Origin: Candidatus Anaerobiospirillum pullistercoris
Lineage (GTDB): Bacteria; Pseudomonadota; Gammaproteobacteria; Enterobacterales; Succinivibrionaceae
Direction: 5' to 3'
Assembly: GCA_019114785.1 (NCBI GenBank)
Contig: DXEV01000142.1
Coordinates: forward strand, 1 to 38,348
Length of the DNA stretch: 38,348 nucleotides
Of the stretch, positions 7,158 to 16,071 are shown piece by piece (position 1 is the stretch's first letter; each line of letters starts with the position of its first letter). The position numbers and the translations under genes are program-made. The notes below the pieces were generated by a model. That model saw only the letters and a list, made by a program, of their open reading frames with translations, did no database searches and was not told where the DNA came from.

Positions 7158-9665
7158 CTACATGCCGATCATGTCAAATGGCTCAAAAGAAATGACCACT
7201 TCATGATCACGCTTAATAGCTGGGTACTTGATCTCCACACACTTGCGAGTCTGCGAGTAGTACCAAGCACAAGGGGCTTGCTCAAACTCAGCACGATGCA
7301 GTAAGTGCTCGATCTTGATGCCATCAACCATGACATAGAATGGGCACTTCTCATGGTGGATCACGTACAACTTAACCTGCTCTACGGCACTCTCGTAAGA
7401 ACCACTGTAGTGGAAGCTAAACTTGGTGGTAGTGCCAGCCTGCATCTTGATGTCAGTGGTTAAGAACTTGCCCTGCTCAAAGTCATTGCTGACGCCATCA
7501 TCCTCATACAAGGTAAAGCTACCGTCTTTATCTGGAGCAGCGATGATCTCAAGATGCTTAACCTGATCACGTTGTAAGCAACGTAATTTGTCTTCAGCAC
7601 CAGCCATAACCACGATCTGACCTGAGCGGATAAACATTGGGATGGAAGCCATGTCTACAGGTAACTGTACAGTGGTACCACCCTCATAGCGCTCAAAGGT
7701 ATTAAAGTCGTAGAAGGTCTCACCCTGAGGGAAATAAACCTCACGTACCTTTTGGCCTTTTTCTAAGACATTAGCCACCATTAAGCCCGAGCCCAGCATA
7801 AAGTTTTCGGCCTCGTCGTAGACCTTTGGATCTTGCTGATACTCCAACAGCATTGGGCTGAAGTATGGCAAGCCAGTGACATGAGCACGGTACATGAGCG
7901 AATACATGTAAGGGGAGAGACGATAACGCAGGTTGATGGCATCATGGATTAAATGCTTGCTCTGCGAGTACATCCAAGGCTCAGTCACCGAGTTATCGAC
8001 ATTGACAGAGTGGATGGAAAAACGTGGCTGGAAGATACCGTTTTGCACCCAACGTACAAAGAGCTCTTCGGTTGGTGCTGGGCCATAGAAGCCACCGATA
8101 TCCGAACCTTGGTTAGCCACACCGGATAAGGACATGCCTAACATGGTGCCGATGTTGTACTTTAAGGCCTCATAGCAAGTCAGGTTATCGCCAGACCAAG
8201 TTTGGGCATAACGCTGAATACCAGCATGACCAGAGCGGCAAACCACAAATGGACGACGGTTTGGATAGAACTCACGTAAGGCTTCCACTGTGATCTGGCA
8301 CATGACGCTGCTCATAACGGCCTTCATCTCGAGCACAGTCTTATCTAAACCTTCAACCGAGCAACGGCAGTCCTTATTAACGATACTGTCGTATTCGCAG
8401 TTATCGTTCCACACGCTGTAGCAGCCGTAAGCAAAGAGGTGATCTTTGAGCTGTTGCTTCCAATAATCACGGGCATTCTGCTGCGTAAAGTCCACAAAAT
8501 GGCCCTTACCACCCCACCATGTACCAACAGCAGGGGTATCTGCATGCTCTTCGCGCACAAAGATCTGATGTGCTTTCATGTCCTCAAGAGCTGGGTGTAC
8601 GCACAGAATACCAGGCTTGACGTTAGGCGAAACCACAATGCCTAATTCATCCATAGCCTTGAAGTAAGCAGCTGGATCTGGGAAGCGCTCATCATTCCAA
8701 GTAAAGACACAGCGCTTTAAGCCCTCAGCAGTAGAGGCGGTGCAGTAGCCAGAAGATAACTGGAAGCCATCAATGCCGATATCCTCGCTCTTGGCAGTAT
8801 TGATAAACTTACAAATGGCTTGGTCACAGTCCTTTTCCAGCTCTGCGTAATACATCGAGGAGCCTAAATAGCCTAAAGCAGCCTTAGGCAGCATGATGCT
8901 CTTGCCGGTTAAATCGGTATAGCGCTCAACTACTTCCTTGACCGATGGGCCCTTGATGAAGAAAAGATCGATATCGCCCTTGCTGACACGCACAGTGGAG
9001 TGACGGTGCCAGTAATTGCTCTTGCGGCGGCCCATATCAAAGTCACACTCACTGGAGGTGTGATAGAAATAGCCTGAAGCCACCTTGGTTTCGTGGTTCA
9101 GCTTAATGAAGAAAGGAATGTGTTTGTAGAGGGAGTCAGTGTTCTGTGGATCATAGCCCATAGCATCGGTTGGGCACATGGTCATGAAAGCTTGGGCTTT
9201 GTTAAAGTTACCACCCTTCTCACCAAAGCCATAGAAACCGTCAGTAGCTTCGATCTCCGAGGTGTGAACACGACGTAAATTGCTGTCCTCTTGCAGTGCC
9301 AGATCCACACAGTCCTTGTGCAGCACTACACCATTGAGATCAGTGATCTCAATTTGATAAGGGCTCTTGTGCACGATCACCTTTAAGGCCGAAGAGGTCA
9401 AAACAAAGCAGTCTGGCTGCTCTTCTAAAGTGCTAGGGGCCACTTCCACACGACGGCGATAGGACTTCAGCATAGGGTCAGTCACGCTATCCCAAGCGGT
9501 CATCACCAGCGAGTAGGAATACTCCTGAAAAGTGCCATCAAAACCAGCACGGATACGAACAATTTCCGGAGTCAGGAAATAGATCCGCACATCACAAGCA
9601 TCAGTGCCAACCACATAGAAATTGTCTTGAGCCTTGCAGCTCAGAGCTTGAGTGCAAACGCGCAT
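7158..9665 (-). CDS. GH31 family alpha-glucosidase-type glycoside hydrolase (second paralogue)
   Basis: Encodes 835 residues from the ATG at 9665. The track extends to a TTG at 9701, which has no ribosome-binding site, whereas GGGAG lies 10 nt before the ATG. The nucleophile motif WNDNCE (Asp421) and the acid/base motif WSGDN (Asp493) are spaced 72 residues apart, exactly as in the paralogue at 677-3418. Both proteins end in FD-(L/M)-IGM. No signal peptide is present, so it is cytoplasmic. It lacks the Ala/Pro-rich insertion of the first copy. It lies between the AraC-type regulator and dctP. Different substrate preference or linkage is likely for two retained copies, but the sequence does not show which. 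Confidence 0.9.
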   Translation of the reverse strand: MRVCTQALSCKAQDNFYVVGTDACDVRIYFLTPEIVRIRAGFDGTFQEYSYSLVMTAWDSVTDPMLKSYRRRVEVAPSTLEEQPDCFVLTSSALKVIVHKSPYQIEITDLNGVVLHKDCVDLALQEDSNLRRVHTSEIEATDGFYGFGEKGGNFNKAQAFMTMCPTDAMGYDPQNTDSLYKHIPFFIKLNHETKVASGYFYHTSSECDFDMGRRKSNYWHRHSTVRVSKGDIDLFFIKGPSVKEVVERYTDLTGKSIMLPKAALGYLGSSMYYAELEKDCDQAICKFINTAKSEDIGIDGFQLSSGYCTASTAEGLKRCVFTWNDERFPDPAAYFKAMDELGIVVSPNVKPGILCVHPALEDMKAHQIFVREEHADTPAVGTWWGGKGHFVDFTQQNARDYWKQQLKDHLFAYGCYSVWNDNCEYDSIVNKDCRCSVEGLDKTVLEMKAVMSSVMCQITVEALREFYPNRRPFVVCRSGHAGIQRYAQTWSGDNLTCYEALKYNIGTMLGMSLSGVANQGSDIGGFYGPAPTEELFVRWVQNGIFQPRFSIHSVNVDNSVTEPWMYSQSKHLIHDAINLRYRLSPYMYSLMYRAHVTGLPYFSPMLLEYQQDPKVYDEAENFMLGSGLMVANVLEKGQKVREVYFPQGETFYDFNTFERYEGGTTVQLPVDMASIPMFIRSGQIVVMAGAEDKLRCLQRDQVKHLEIIAAPDKDGSFTLYEDDGVSNDFEQGKFLTTDIKMQAGTTTKFSFHYSGSYESAVEQVKLYVIHHEKCPFYVMVDGIKIEHLLHRAEFEQAPCAWYYSQTRKCVEIKYPAIKRDHEVVISFEPFDMIGM

Positions 9666-10223
9666 GCCCCTATTTCTCCCGAACAAACTAAAGAACAGCA
9701 ATGAAAACGGGTAATGGGTAGCTCACAACAAAGCCAGAGTCCACAGCCTAAGGCAACTGCTGCCATAAAGCTCGCTGATTCCCATACATACCTGTTTTCT
9801 ACTTGTATGGTAGAGAGTTTGCGCGGGAAAAACTCAACAAAAATTGACAGGATTTAAGCGAAATTCAACATTTCTTGCGCAATTTACGAAAGTAAGAACT
9901 ACATCACAAAAAGCAAAAAGCGCCACGTAAAACGGCGTAAACACTGTATTTCCTGCTTTAAAATGCCCTCAAAATACCCCTACAGTTGGCTAACAACAAA
10001 GCAGATCTGTCTAGCAAGATAGTATGAGTTTAAGACCTGTGGCTACGGCTGCGGCTACTGTTACCCAAACACCTTTGCTTTCCACCACCGCGCCTCCCTA
10101 TCCTCTATCTGATTCAGATCTGCTGGCCCTATAGCAAGCCTCAAGCTTGCTTGCAAACAAGCCAAACGCTTGCTTGCATCCACCCTTAATACTCAACCCC
10201 ACTATAAGTAATGGAGAGCTGCC
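9666..10223. other. Divergent regulatory spacer between GH31 and AraC-type gene
   Basis: This 558-bp spacer has no credible ORF. It must hold the promoters of the second GH31 gene (minus) and of the AraC-type gene (plus). A TTGACA occurs at 9843-9848, but a good -10 at the right distance is missing. The 11-bp direct repeat at 10145-10178 is the clearest signal. Confidence 0.6.
10145..10178. promoter_or_regulatory. Direct repeat, candidate AraC-type operator
   Basis: GCTTGCTTGCA occurs at 10145-10155 and exactly again at 10168-10178, so the start-to-start distance is 23 bp, about two helical turns. AraC-family regulators typically bind direct half-sites at about this spacing. The pair lies 46-79 bp before the regulator start codon, where autoregulation or control of the divergent GH31 gene would be plausible. 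Confidence 0.45.
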
Positions 10224-11066
10224 ATGATCGATAATGCCGCTATCTTCATGCAAAGCGGTCACAATATCGCTTCAGAGCGCATCAGTAGCGTTAACGACAA
10301 CACCATGCGCAGCCACTTCCACTCCTACTTTGAGCTCTTCTACCTCGAAAAAGGCAAACGTGCAGTGGTGGCAGGAGAGCGCTCCTATCTTTTAGGGCCT
10401 CATGAGTTCATCATTTTCCCGCCCTACACAATGCACCACTCTTTTTCCGAGCCAGATGTCGCTTTTGCGCGCATTGTGCTGTACTTTGCCCCTGACACCA
10501 TCCCAGAGGCACTGGAATTAAAACTGCGACAAGAGACCAAACCTCACGCTATTGCTTCAACCCAGCAACAGCAAGACTTTTACAACCAGCTTTGCGCCCT
10601 CATGGCAGAACAGGATCCACAAAACAAAGAAGATTTTCATGATGTGGCACTACACAGTCGCTTAAACCTGCTATTGATCTCAGCCTTACGGCACGAGAGC
10701 AAAGATGTTGCTCCGCAAAGCGAACCCAAGATCGCTAAGATCGTGCAGTATGTGCACAACCACTATTTCCAAGAGCTCAGCCTCGATGACTTGGCCGAAA
10801 AGTTCTTCATTAACAAATTCTCGCTGTGCCGCGAATTTAAGCGTTTCACCATGTGCAGCTTTGTGGAGTATCTCAACAAGATCCGCGTGCTCCACGCCCA
10901 GCGCCTATTTGTCGAAAGCGACAAAAGCATTACCCAGATCGCGATTGATGTTGGCTTTGGTAGTCTCACCCACTTTGAGCGTGTCTTTGCTCAGCACACC
11001 CATCAGACCCCAAAGAAGATGTGCCAGCAAATGCGACAGCTCCGCGATAAATCACCGTCCATCTAA
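10224..11066 (+). CDS. AraC-family transcriptional regulator with N-terminal cupin
   Basis: Encodes 280 residues. Residues ~20-110 form a cupin-type sensor domain (SHFHSYFELFYLEKG, then FPPYTMHHSF). Residues ~175-275 form the paired helix-turn-helix DNA-binding domain, with LSLDDLAEKFFINKFSLCREFK and the AraC signature ITQIAIDVGFGSLTHFERVF then TPKK. GGAG is placed 7 nt before the ATG. It is divergent from the second GH31 gene, the usual arrangement for a sugar-responsive regulator, so it probably controls the GH31/TRAP locus (inference). It converges with the small membrane protein gene, 22 bp apart. Confidence 0.92.
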   Translation: MIDNAAIFMQSGHNIASERISSVNDNTMRSHFHSYFELFYLEKGKRAVVAGERSYLLGPHEFIIFPPYTMHHSFSEPDVAFARIVLYFAPDTIPEALELKLRQETKPHAIASTQQQQDFYNQLCALMAEQDPQNKEDFHDVALHSRLNLLLISALRHESKDVAPQSEPKIAKIVQYVHNHYFQELSLDDLAEKFFINKFSLCREFKRFTMCSFVEYLNKIRVLHAQRLFVESDKSITQIAIDVGFGSLTHFERVFAQHTHQTPKKMCQQMRQLRDKSPSI

Positions 11067-11088
11067 AGCCCTAAAGCCACAACGTCGT

Positions 11089-11496
11089 CTATCGCGAGCT
11101 GCCAAACTCACGTACCGCCACAAACAAGCCTTTGAAAGCAGCACCAGCGGCACAGGCTAAGATCAAGTACTTAAAGGACTGGTAGATAAAGACAGCGTGA
11201 CTCAAATTCTGCTCAAAGACTTCTGGTGGGATCCCGTCTTTATTGGAGTTGATGTACCAGAGCTCACCGTAAAAAGCCCAAGGAATCAAGGCAATAGCCG
11301 CAAAGAACATAGACGAAGGACGACGCTTTTCCTTTTGCATCAGGTACATGGCATAAAGCAGCCAAGCTGAAGCGGCCGCCAGCACAATATACTCAAGGAT
11401 ATTCGCAGGGGTTAACGGTGCTGAAATATAGGCTACTGCGTATAAGGCAACCAAGTGCACGCCATTGATAAAGATCGGGCGATAATCGTCCAGCAT
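11089..11496 (-). CDS. Small four-helix membrane protein of unknown function
   Basis: Encodes 135 residues from the ATG at 11496. The track uses the GTG at 11499, but GGGAG lies 7 nt before the ATG. Four hydrophobic segments are visible (about residues 8-28, 33-52, 63-80 and 105-128), with a basic cytoplasmic-type loop MQKEKRRPS between the second and third and a polar loop of about 25 residues between the third and fourth. No known family is recognised. It has its own upstream region carrying the 15-bp motif shared with dctP. Confidence 0.7.
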   Translation of the reverse strand: MLDDYRPIFINGVHLVALYAVAYISAPLTPANILEYIVLAAASAWLLYAMYLMQKEKRRPSSMFFAAIALIPWAFYGELWYINSNKDGIPPEVFEQNLSHAVFIYQSFKYLILACAAGAAFKGLFVAVREFGSSR

Positions 11497-11529
11497 CACA
11501 GTTCTCCCATTTAAGTCTCAAAACGATAA

Positions 11530-11544
11530 CAGCGCCCGCCCCAC
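11530..11544 (-). promoter_or_regulatory. Second copy of the shared 15-bp motif
   Basis: An exact copy of ACAGCGCCCGCCCCA (see 6779-6793), 34 bp upstream of the membrane-protein ATG. The rest of the 360-bp spacer (11497-11859) shows no ORF. A TAAAAT box at about 11803, upstream of the tRNA, could be its -10, without a clear -35. Confidence 0.3.
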
Positions 11545-11859
11545 CAAGACAAACTCTACTCAGGGCTATGACATAAGGGGCATAGCTCCGTCAGCTGTAA
11601 CCAAGCTTTTGCCCCTATTCTAAGGCATACCTGACTCAGCCCCAAACTAATCTGCATTCCGACCCTAATTCGTAGCACTCAGATCATCCCCGTCCGCATA
11701 GGTGGCCAAGGCAACAACAAGTCGCTCTAAGGGCATCTCCATCTTGCCCATGCCTCGCCGCTTCTTAGCACAAAGGCCTTTACGCCCTGAAAAGCTTTTG
11801 TTAAAATATCCGCCGGTTTCGTTGCTTGGTAGCAACAAAGCCGCATCCCACCTTAATGT

Positions 11860-11935
11860 GCTGGATTAGCTCAGTCGGTAGAGCAGTTGATTCGTAATCA
11901 AAAGGTCGCAAGTTCGATTCTTGTATCCAGCACCA
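11860..11935 (+). tRNA. tRNA-Thr (anticodon CGT)
   Basis: A 76-nt cloverleaf with CCA encoded. The acceptor arms are GCTGGAT / ATCCAGC, the D arm GCTC...GAGC, the anticodon loop TTCGTAA, and the T arm GCAAG-TTCGATT-CTTGT. The anticodon CGT reads ACG (Thr). The G27-A43 mismatch also occurs in the E. coli threonine tRNA with this anticodon. It is a single gene, not in a tRNA cluster. Such tRNA genes are common integration sites, but I see no repeat of its 3' end downstream. Confidence 0.96.
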
Positions 11936-12031
11936 CTTCCCATCACCTATTTCTCTTTCCTGCACACATTTTCCTGCTTCTTTTGCGCCCCAAAGCAAGC
12001 TCACTACTTTTCTGCAAGGCTGTACAGCTCG

Positions 12032-12355
12032 CTAGTATTTTTTCAGGAAAACCTTACGACCATCTGGCCAGATCTCGTATATACCTGCTTCATCGCCCTT
12101 ATATACAGGCAGGCCCATTGCGAAGTGACTTCGTTCGGCTTGTTCCACCACATACTTGAGGTAGTCAGGGTCATCACAGACGCGCCACAGTCTTTGGCCA
12201 AAATCTTCATTAGGCTTTCTATTCCACTCCTCTTTCCAGCTCACAGTCAGTTTGCTGTCGAGGTAGGCCTGATACTCTGCGTCGCCGCTTAGACGCTCTT
12301 TGTAGTTCTCAGGATCCTCACCTGGCTGAAGATCCCATTTGTGTTGCCATTCCAT
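12032..12355 (-). CDS. Hypothetical 107-aa soluble protein
   Basis: The start is well supported: AAGGA lies 6-7 nt before the ATG. The protein is acidic to neutral, rich in Trp (six) and Tyr, with no membrane segment or signal peptide and a basic C-terminus (GRKVFLKKY). It is not recognised. It is divergent from the AAA-ATPase-like gene; the spacer between them holds a perfect inverted repeat, so the two may be co-regulated. It could be an accessory protein of the AAA/nuclease gene, but nothing in the sequence proves that. Confidence 0.65.
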   Translation of the reverse strand: MEWQHKWDLQPGEDPENYKERLSGDAEYQAYLDSKLTVSWKEEWNRKPNEDFGQRLWRVCDDPDYLKYVVEQAERSHFAMGLPVYKGDEAGIYEIWPDGRKVFLKKY

Positions 12356-12410
12356 GTTAGTTCCTTCATTATGAGTTCATGCTAATCTTAGAGCTATTGG
12401 GAGCTCCAAA

Positions 12411-12432
12411 ATAGAGTTCGACTGAACTCTAT
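12411..12432. promoter_or_regulatory. Perfect inverted repeat between divergent genes
   Basis: ATAGAGTTC-GACT-GAACTCTAT has 9-bp arms and a 4-bp spacer. It lies 56 bp before the 107-aa gene and 56 bp before the AAA-like gene, so it is centred between both starts. It has no T-run and lies between divergent genes, so an operator is more likely than a terminator. Confidence 0.5.
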
Positions 12433-12487
12433 CGGAAAATGTCCACGCATGGAGCTCTGACCAGCACTCTTGGAGGTCTAGAAGCTC

Positions 12488-14257
12488 ATGGCTACCTATC
12501 ACTTGCCTCAGTGGCAGATGGCAGATCTGCCGCCAATTACGACCAATCTATCGGATTTCAGGGAGTTCCGAGAAGAGCAGTTTGTGTTCGTCGACAAGAC
12601 CGCTCTTATCTGCAATCTGATCCGCGAAAGTAAGGTCTCTTTGTACCGACCTCGCCGTTTTGGCAAGACTTTGCTACTCTCGACCATTAGAGAGCTCTAC
12701 ACAAATGGCACTAAGAACTTTGAGGGCTTAGCTATTCACGACCTCTGGCAACGCCCTTGCTGCCCTGTGATCAGCCTGTCGCTTTTTGGCCTAAGCAACC
12801 ATGAAACCTTTGAACAAGACTTGTGCGCACTCCTGCGCGATGCCTTTGCCCAAGCAGGCTTTGTCGATGCTCTTTCCATTAAGACCGACAACATCATATA
12901 CCTCACCGCAGAGCTCGACCTCCTAAGAGGCCAACAAGACATCGTAATCTTAGTGGACGAGTGCGACTTTCCGCTCTCTGCCAACCTCAACAATCCTGAG
13001 GCTTTTGCGCGCAACCAAAACATCCTTCGACTGTTCTATGCTTGGGAGCGCGATTTAGACAATCTTGAGTTCATCATGTTCACTGGCATCGGCCGCTACC
13101 AAGAATCCACACTATTCTCAGGGCAGGATATAGTGGACGTCTCCTTTGAGCCAATGTATGCCAATTTGCTGGGCTACACCCAAGAGGAGCTGGAAAGCTA
13201 TTTTGCTCCTCACATCAGTGCCGCTGCCTCTCTGCTCAAGATCAGCGAAGAGCAGTTGCTGGACGACCTCAAGCGCCAATATTATGGCTTTTGCTTTGAT
13301 CGTGATGCCGAAATCGCGGTCTACAACCCGATCGACATTAACAACTTTTTCCTGCAAGTTATCGAGTATCCTGAGAGCGCTCCTGTTTTTGGCTCCTATT
13401 GGATGAACAGTGCCAATTCTGAGCCTCTGCTACTTAAGTTTTTAGAGCGCAATAAGACAGGGCTGGCCTTTCTGGACGACGTAAAAGACCAAGGGGTTTG
13501 GATCTTCCAATACGATCTCAATAATGTCTTCACTTTCGACAACAAGCTACATTTCCCAGTATTAATGACGCAAACCGGCTACTTCACCATTAAGCAGGCC
13601 ATTAACAACTCCCCTAGTTCTTTCTCGCGCATCTATGCGTGCTCTTTTCCGAATCAGGAAATCGAGCTGGCATATGGCAAGATCTTTGTCCGCTATCTTA
13701 CACAAAGCCACCGTCGCCATAGTGAGCATGACAAATGGCTAAGACAAGAAACAGAAAATCTGCGACAAGCCCTAGGCGAGCAAGATATGGCGCAAGTGGT
13801 CAATGTGCTCAATGTCTTTTTATGCGCTATTCCTTACGACTTGCGGGCCAACGCCAAAGAAGTTGCTTACCGCACTTTCATTGGCTGGTGTCTCCAATCG
13901 AGCGCCGAGCGTAAAGTTCGCTCCGAGGCCTTAAACAATAGCAGCAGCTCAGATCTTGAGTTCACGCTCAACGATTGCTCCTACGTTATTGAGCTCAAAC
14001 TTCTCACCCAGCAGCAACAGCAAGATCCCCAAAACGCAGCTAATCTGGCAGCTGCCGCTCAGCAGCAAGTCTATGATCGTGGCTACGATTTCAATGACCA
14101 AGACGGTAGTGATACCAAGCACTACGGCTTAGCCCTTGTGGTCTCAGAGCACAGTCGCCAGATTGAGTATTGGCGCTATTTCGACGGCTCCAATGTGATT
14201 GCCGAAAGCGCAGTTGCGCCCGTCAGTGTGGAAAATTCGCCTGAGCAGTCTCAATAG
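12488..14257 (+). CDS. AAA-ATPase-like / PD-(D/E)XK nuclease domain protein
   Basis: Encodes 589 residues in the architecture of Pfam AAA-ATPase_like plus PDDEXK_9 (formerly DUF1703). The N-terminal FREFREEQFVFVDKTALI segment, the Walker A variant RPRRFGKT (residues 54-61) and a Walker B-like IVILVDECD (about 152-160) are clear. The C-terminal part carries a restriction-type fold core: SDLEFTLND, VIELKL (about 500) and a Gln motif AAQQQVYDRGY. GGAGG lies 11 nt upstream of the ATG. These proteins are widespread, often multi-copy, and their role is not established; links to defence or mobile DNA are suggested by relatives but not shown here. Confidence 0.88.
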   Translation: MATYHLPQWQMADLPPITTNLSDFREFREEQFVFVDKTALICNLIRESKVSLYRPRRFGKTLLLSTIRELYTNGTKNFEGLAIHDLWQRPCCPVISLSLFGLSNHETFEQDLCALLRDAFAQAGFVDALSIKTDNIIYLTAELDLLRGQQDIVILVDECDFPLSANLNNPEAFARNQNILRLFYAWERDLDNLEFIMFTGIGRYQESTLFSGQDIVDVSFEPMYANLLGYTQEELESYFAPHISAAASLLKISEEQLLDDLKRQYYGFCFDRDAEIAVYNPIDINNFFLQVIEYPESAPVFGSYWMNSANSEPLLLKFLERNKTGLAFLDDVKDQGVWIFQYDLNNVFTFDNKLHFPVLMTQTGYFTIKQAINNSPSSFSRIYACSFPNQEIELAYGKIFVRYLTQSHRRHSEHDKWLRQETENLRQALGEQDMAQVVNVLNVFLCAIPYDLRANAKEVAYRTFIGWCLQSSAERKVRSEALNNSSSSDLEFTLNDCSYVIELKLLTQQQQQDPQNAANLAAAAQQQVYDRGYDFNDQDGSDTKHYGLALVVSEHSRQIEYWRYFDGSNVIAESAVAPVSVENSPEQSQ

Positions 14258-14294
14258 CTGCCCACTGACCAAGTCAGCACTGTCACAGCAGACA

Positions 14295-14347
14295 GGAGCT
14301 TAAGATGTCAGACACGCCCTTGTTTTTGCTCTTGCTGTCTTAGCTCC
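14295..14347 (+). promoter_or_regulatory. Hairpin that sequesters the leader-peptide SD
   Basis: GGAGCT-t-AAGA (14295-14305) pairs with TCTT-AGCTCC (14338-14347). The 5' arm contains the Shine-Dalgarno of the 12-codon ORF at 14305, and the 3' arm begins at its last codon. Ribosomes translating the short ORF would open this stem. Confidence 0.35.
14305..14343 (+). CDS. Putative 12-residue leader peptide (below ORF-track size)
   Basis: ATG-to-TAG encodes MSDTPLFLLLLS. AGGAG lies 6 nt before the ATG, a textbook position. It is Leu-rich (five of 12) and lies 79 nt upstream of the hydrolase start. This is the layout of a regulatory leader peptide, though a chance ORF is possible at this length. 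Confidence 0.35.
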   Translation: MSDTPLFLLLLS

Positions 14348-14421
14348 GGATGTCTGGCAGAATCGACCAAGATTTCTGCCTCAACCCTTTTAGTTTCGCA
14401 ACAACAAGCATAGGAGGAAAT

Positions 14422-15456
14422 ATGGCCTTAAGACCTTTAGCTCGCCTACTCAGCCGCTTAATTTTAGTCACAGGGCTTTGCAGCACAGCAACATACGTGG
14501 CTGCAAGTGAGCCTACAGCTCCAACCGCTGCCCAAAAGGAGCTCATGGGCTATACCGACGGTGCCCAGATCATGACTGTGGCAGAGCGTGTCACTCCTAT
14601 CGATGCGCGTAGCAATCTGATCTACGCCCAAGTTGCCTCTCCTCGTCAGCACGACCTGCTGCATATGCACCTACTCATCCCACGCACAGAAAGCCCAAAG
14701 CCAGCTATTATCTTCTTCCCTGGTGGTGGCTTCACTAGCTCCGACTATGATCGTTACACCGACATGCGCTATGCTCTGGCCAGAGCAGGTTTTGTGGTCG
14801 CCTCAGCAGAATATCGCGTTGTCCCTCACATGTTCCCAAGCCTTGTCGAAGATGGCAAAGCCGCTGTGCGTTATCTGCGTGCTCACGCTCAAGACTTTGG
14901 CATTGATCCTGACAAAATCGGCGTTTTAGGTGACTCTGCTGGTGGCTATATGTCCCAAATCGTAGCTACCACCAATGGGGAAAAGGAATTTGACCGTGGG
15001 GATTTCCTCGATGTTTCCTCTGATGTGCAAGCCGCCGTGTCTATTTACGGAATCTCAGATCTGCTCTCCATTGGCGAAGGCTATAGCGACGAGATTGTAG
15101 CTGTGCATAAGTCGCCAGCCGTGACCGAAGCCCTGTTGCTCCACGGCCCAGCTTTCAACACTTTTGCCGGTGCCTCCATCGACTCTGATCTAGAAAAGGC
15201 CAAAAAGGCCAGCCCAATCAACCATGTCGACAAAAATGATCCTCCAATGCTGCTCTTACACGGTAGTGCAGACACCTTAGTCAGTCCTTGGCAAAGTGCC
15301 CACATGCACGAAGCCCAAAAGAAAGCAGGTGTTGACAGCTCCTACATCTTAATTGAGGGAGCAGACCATGGCGGCATAATGTGGTATCAAGAGCCAGTCT
15401 TCCAGCAAGTGATCTCTTTCTTCGAGCAAAAACTTGGTAAGCCAGCTCAAAAATAA
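14422..15456 (+). CDS. Secreted alpha/beta-hydrolase, esterase (BD-FAE / alpha-beta hydrolase-3 type)
   Basis: The track starts at 14350, but AGGAGG at about 14412 places the start at the ATG at 14422 (344 residues). Residues 1-28 are an N-terminal signal peptide (basic start, hydrophobic core, TYVAA-S cleavage region), so the enzyme is exported. The fold is clear: oxyanion loop PGGGF at ~100, nucleophile elbow GDSAGG with Ser172, acid HGSADTLV with Asp284, and His316 in GADHGG. The stretch VSSDVQAAVSIYG is typical of esterases of the BD-FAE group, which act on acetyl or feruloyl esters of plant polysaccharides. Exact substrate is unknown. Confidence 0.88.
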   Translation: MALRPLARLLSRLILVTGLCSTATYVAASEPTAPTAAQKELMGYTDGAQIMTVAERVTPIDARSNLIYAQVASPRQHDLLHMHLLIPRTESPKPAIIFFPGGGFTSSDYDRYTDMRYALARAGFVVASAEYRVVPHMFPSLVEDGKAAVRYLRAHAQDFGIDPDKIGVLGDSAGGYMSQIVATTNGEKEFDRGDFLDVSSDVQAAVSIYGISDLLSIGEGYSDEIVAVHKSPAVTEALLLHGPAFNTFAGASIDSDLEKAKKASPINHVDKNDPPMLLLHGSADTLVSPWQSAHMHEAQKKAGVDSSYILIEGADHGGIMWYQEPVFQQVISFFEQKLGKPAQK

Positions 15457-16071
15457 GCCCCCTCACGGAAATTTCTCAAGAAAAGCTTACCCCAGCTTTC
15501 TTTCCCTCGCCCCATGACGACCTCTTGGGGTTACGGCAAAAACCGTTGGCTTTAGGGCTAATGCCTTAGCCCTAAAGTCAGAGTCTCTTCGCACCATAAT
15601 GAGACCTTGTTGGGCCTATCCCTCCACATAGCAAAAAATGCAAACCGACTGCCTCTATTTTGAGCATTTCACTAAGATAGACATGTTTGCGCCATTTTGG
15701 GGTGTGCGCTTGATCACTATTTTTGCGACTTTCGCCACGTTAACGAGTTTGGCCTAGCGCCTTTTTCCACTCGTTGTAATAAACTATTGAGCATAAGTTC
15801 TGCGTATTACAGGAGAGCATGGCCTTTAGTGCGACTTACGCCGATGCGCGAATGCGCGTAGCCCTTGGCTCACCGCTTTGGCTCTAGTTATCCTCAATGC
15901 GCAGCAATGCCATTAGCCTGCCCGCCTGCTACGGCCTCGTTTTTTGACCGTGCTTGGGTTCGGGCTTAACAAGTATCTTTGTAGCCTAAACCGTGTGGCT
16001 ACAAACGTAGGTGCAACTTCGTGGCTGCAAAGCTGCGCTTTCGTCGCTCTGCATCACCTTACTAGCACCAG

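Noticed and set aside
11860-12360. Integrated island at tRNA-Thr
   Set aside because: No integrase gene and no repeat of the tRNA 3' end was seen downstream.
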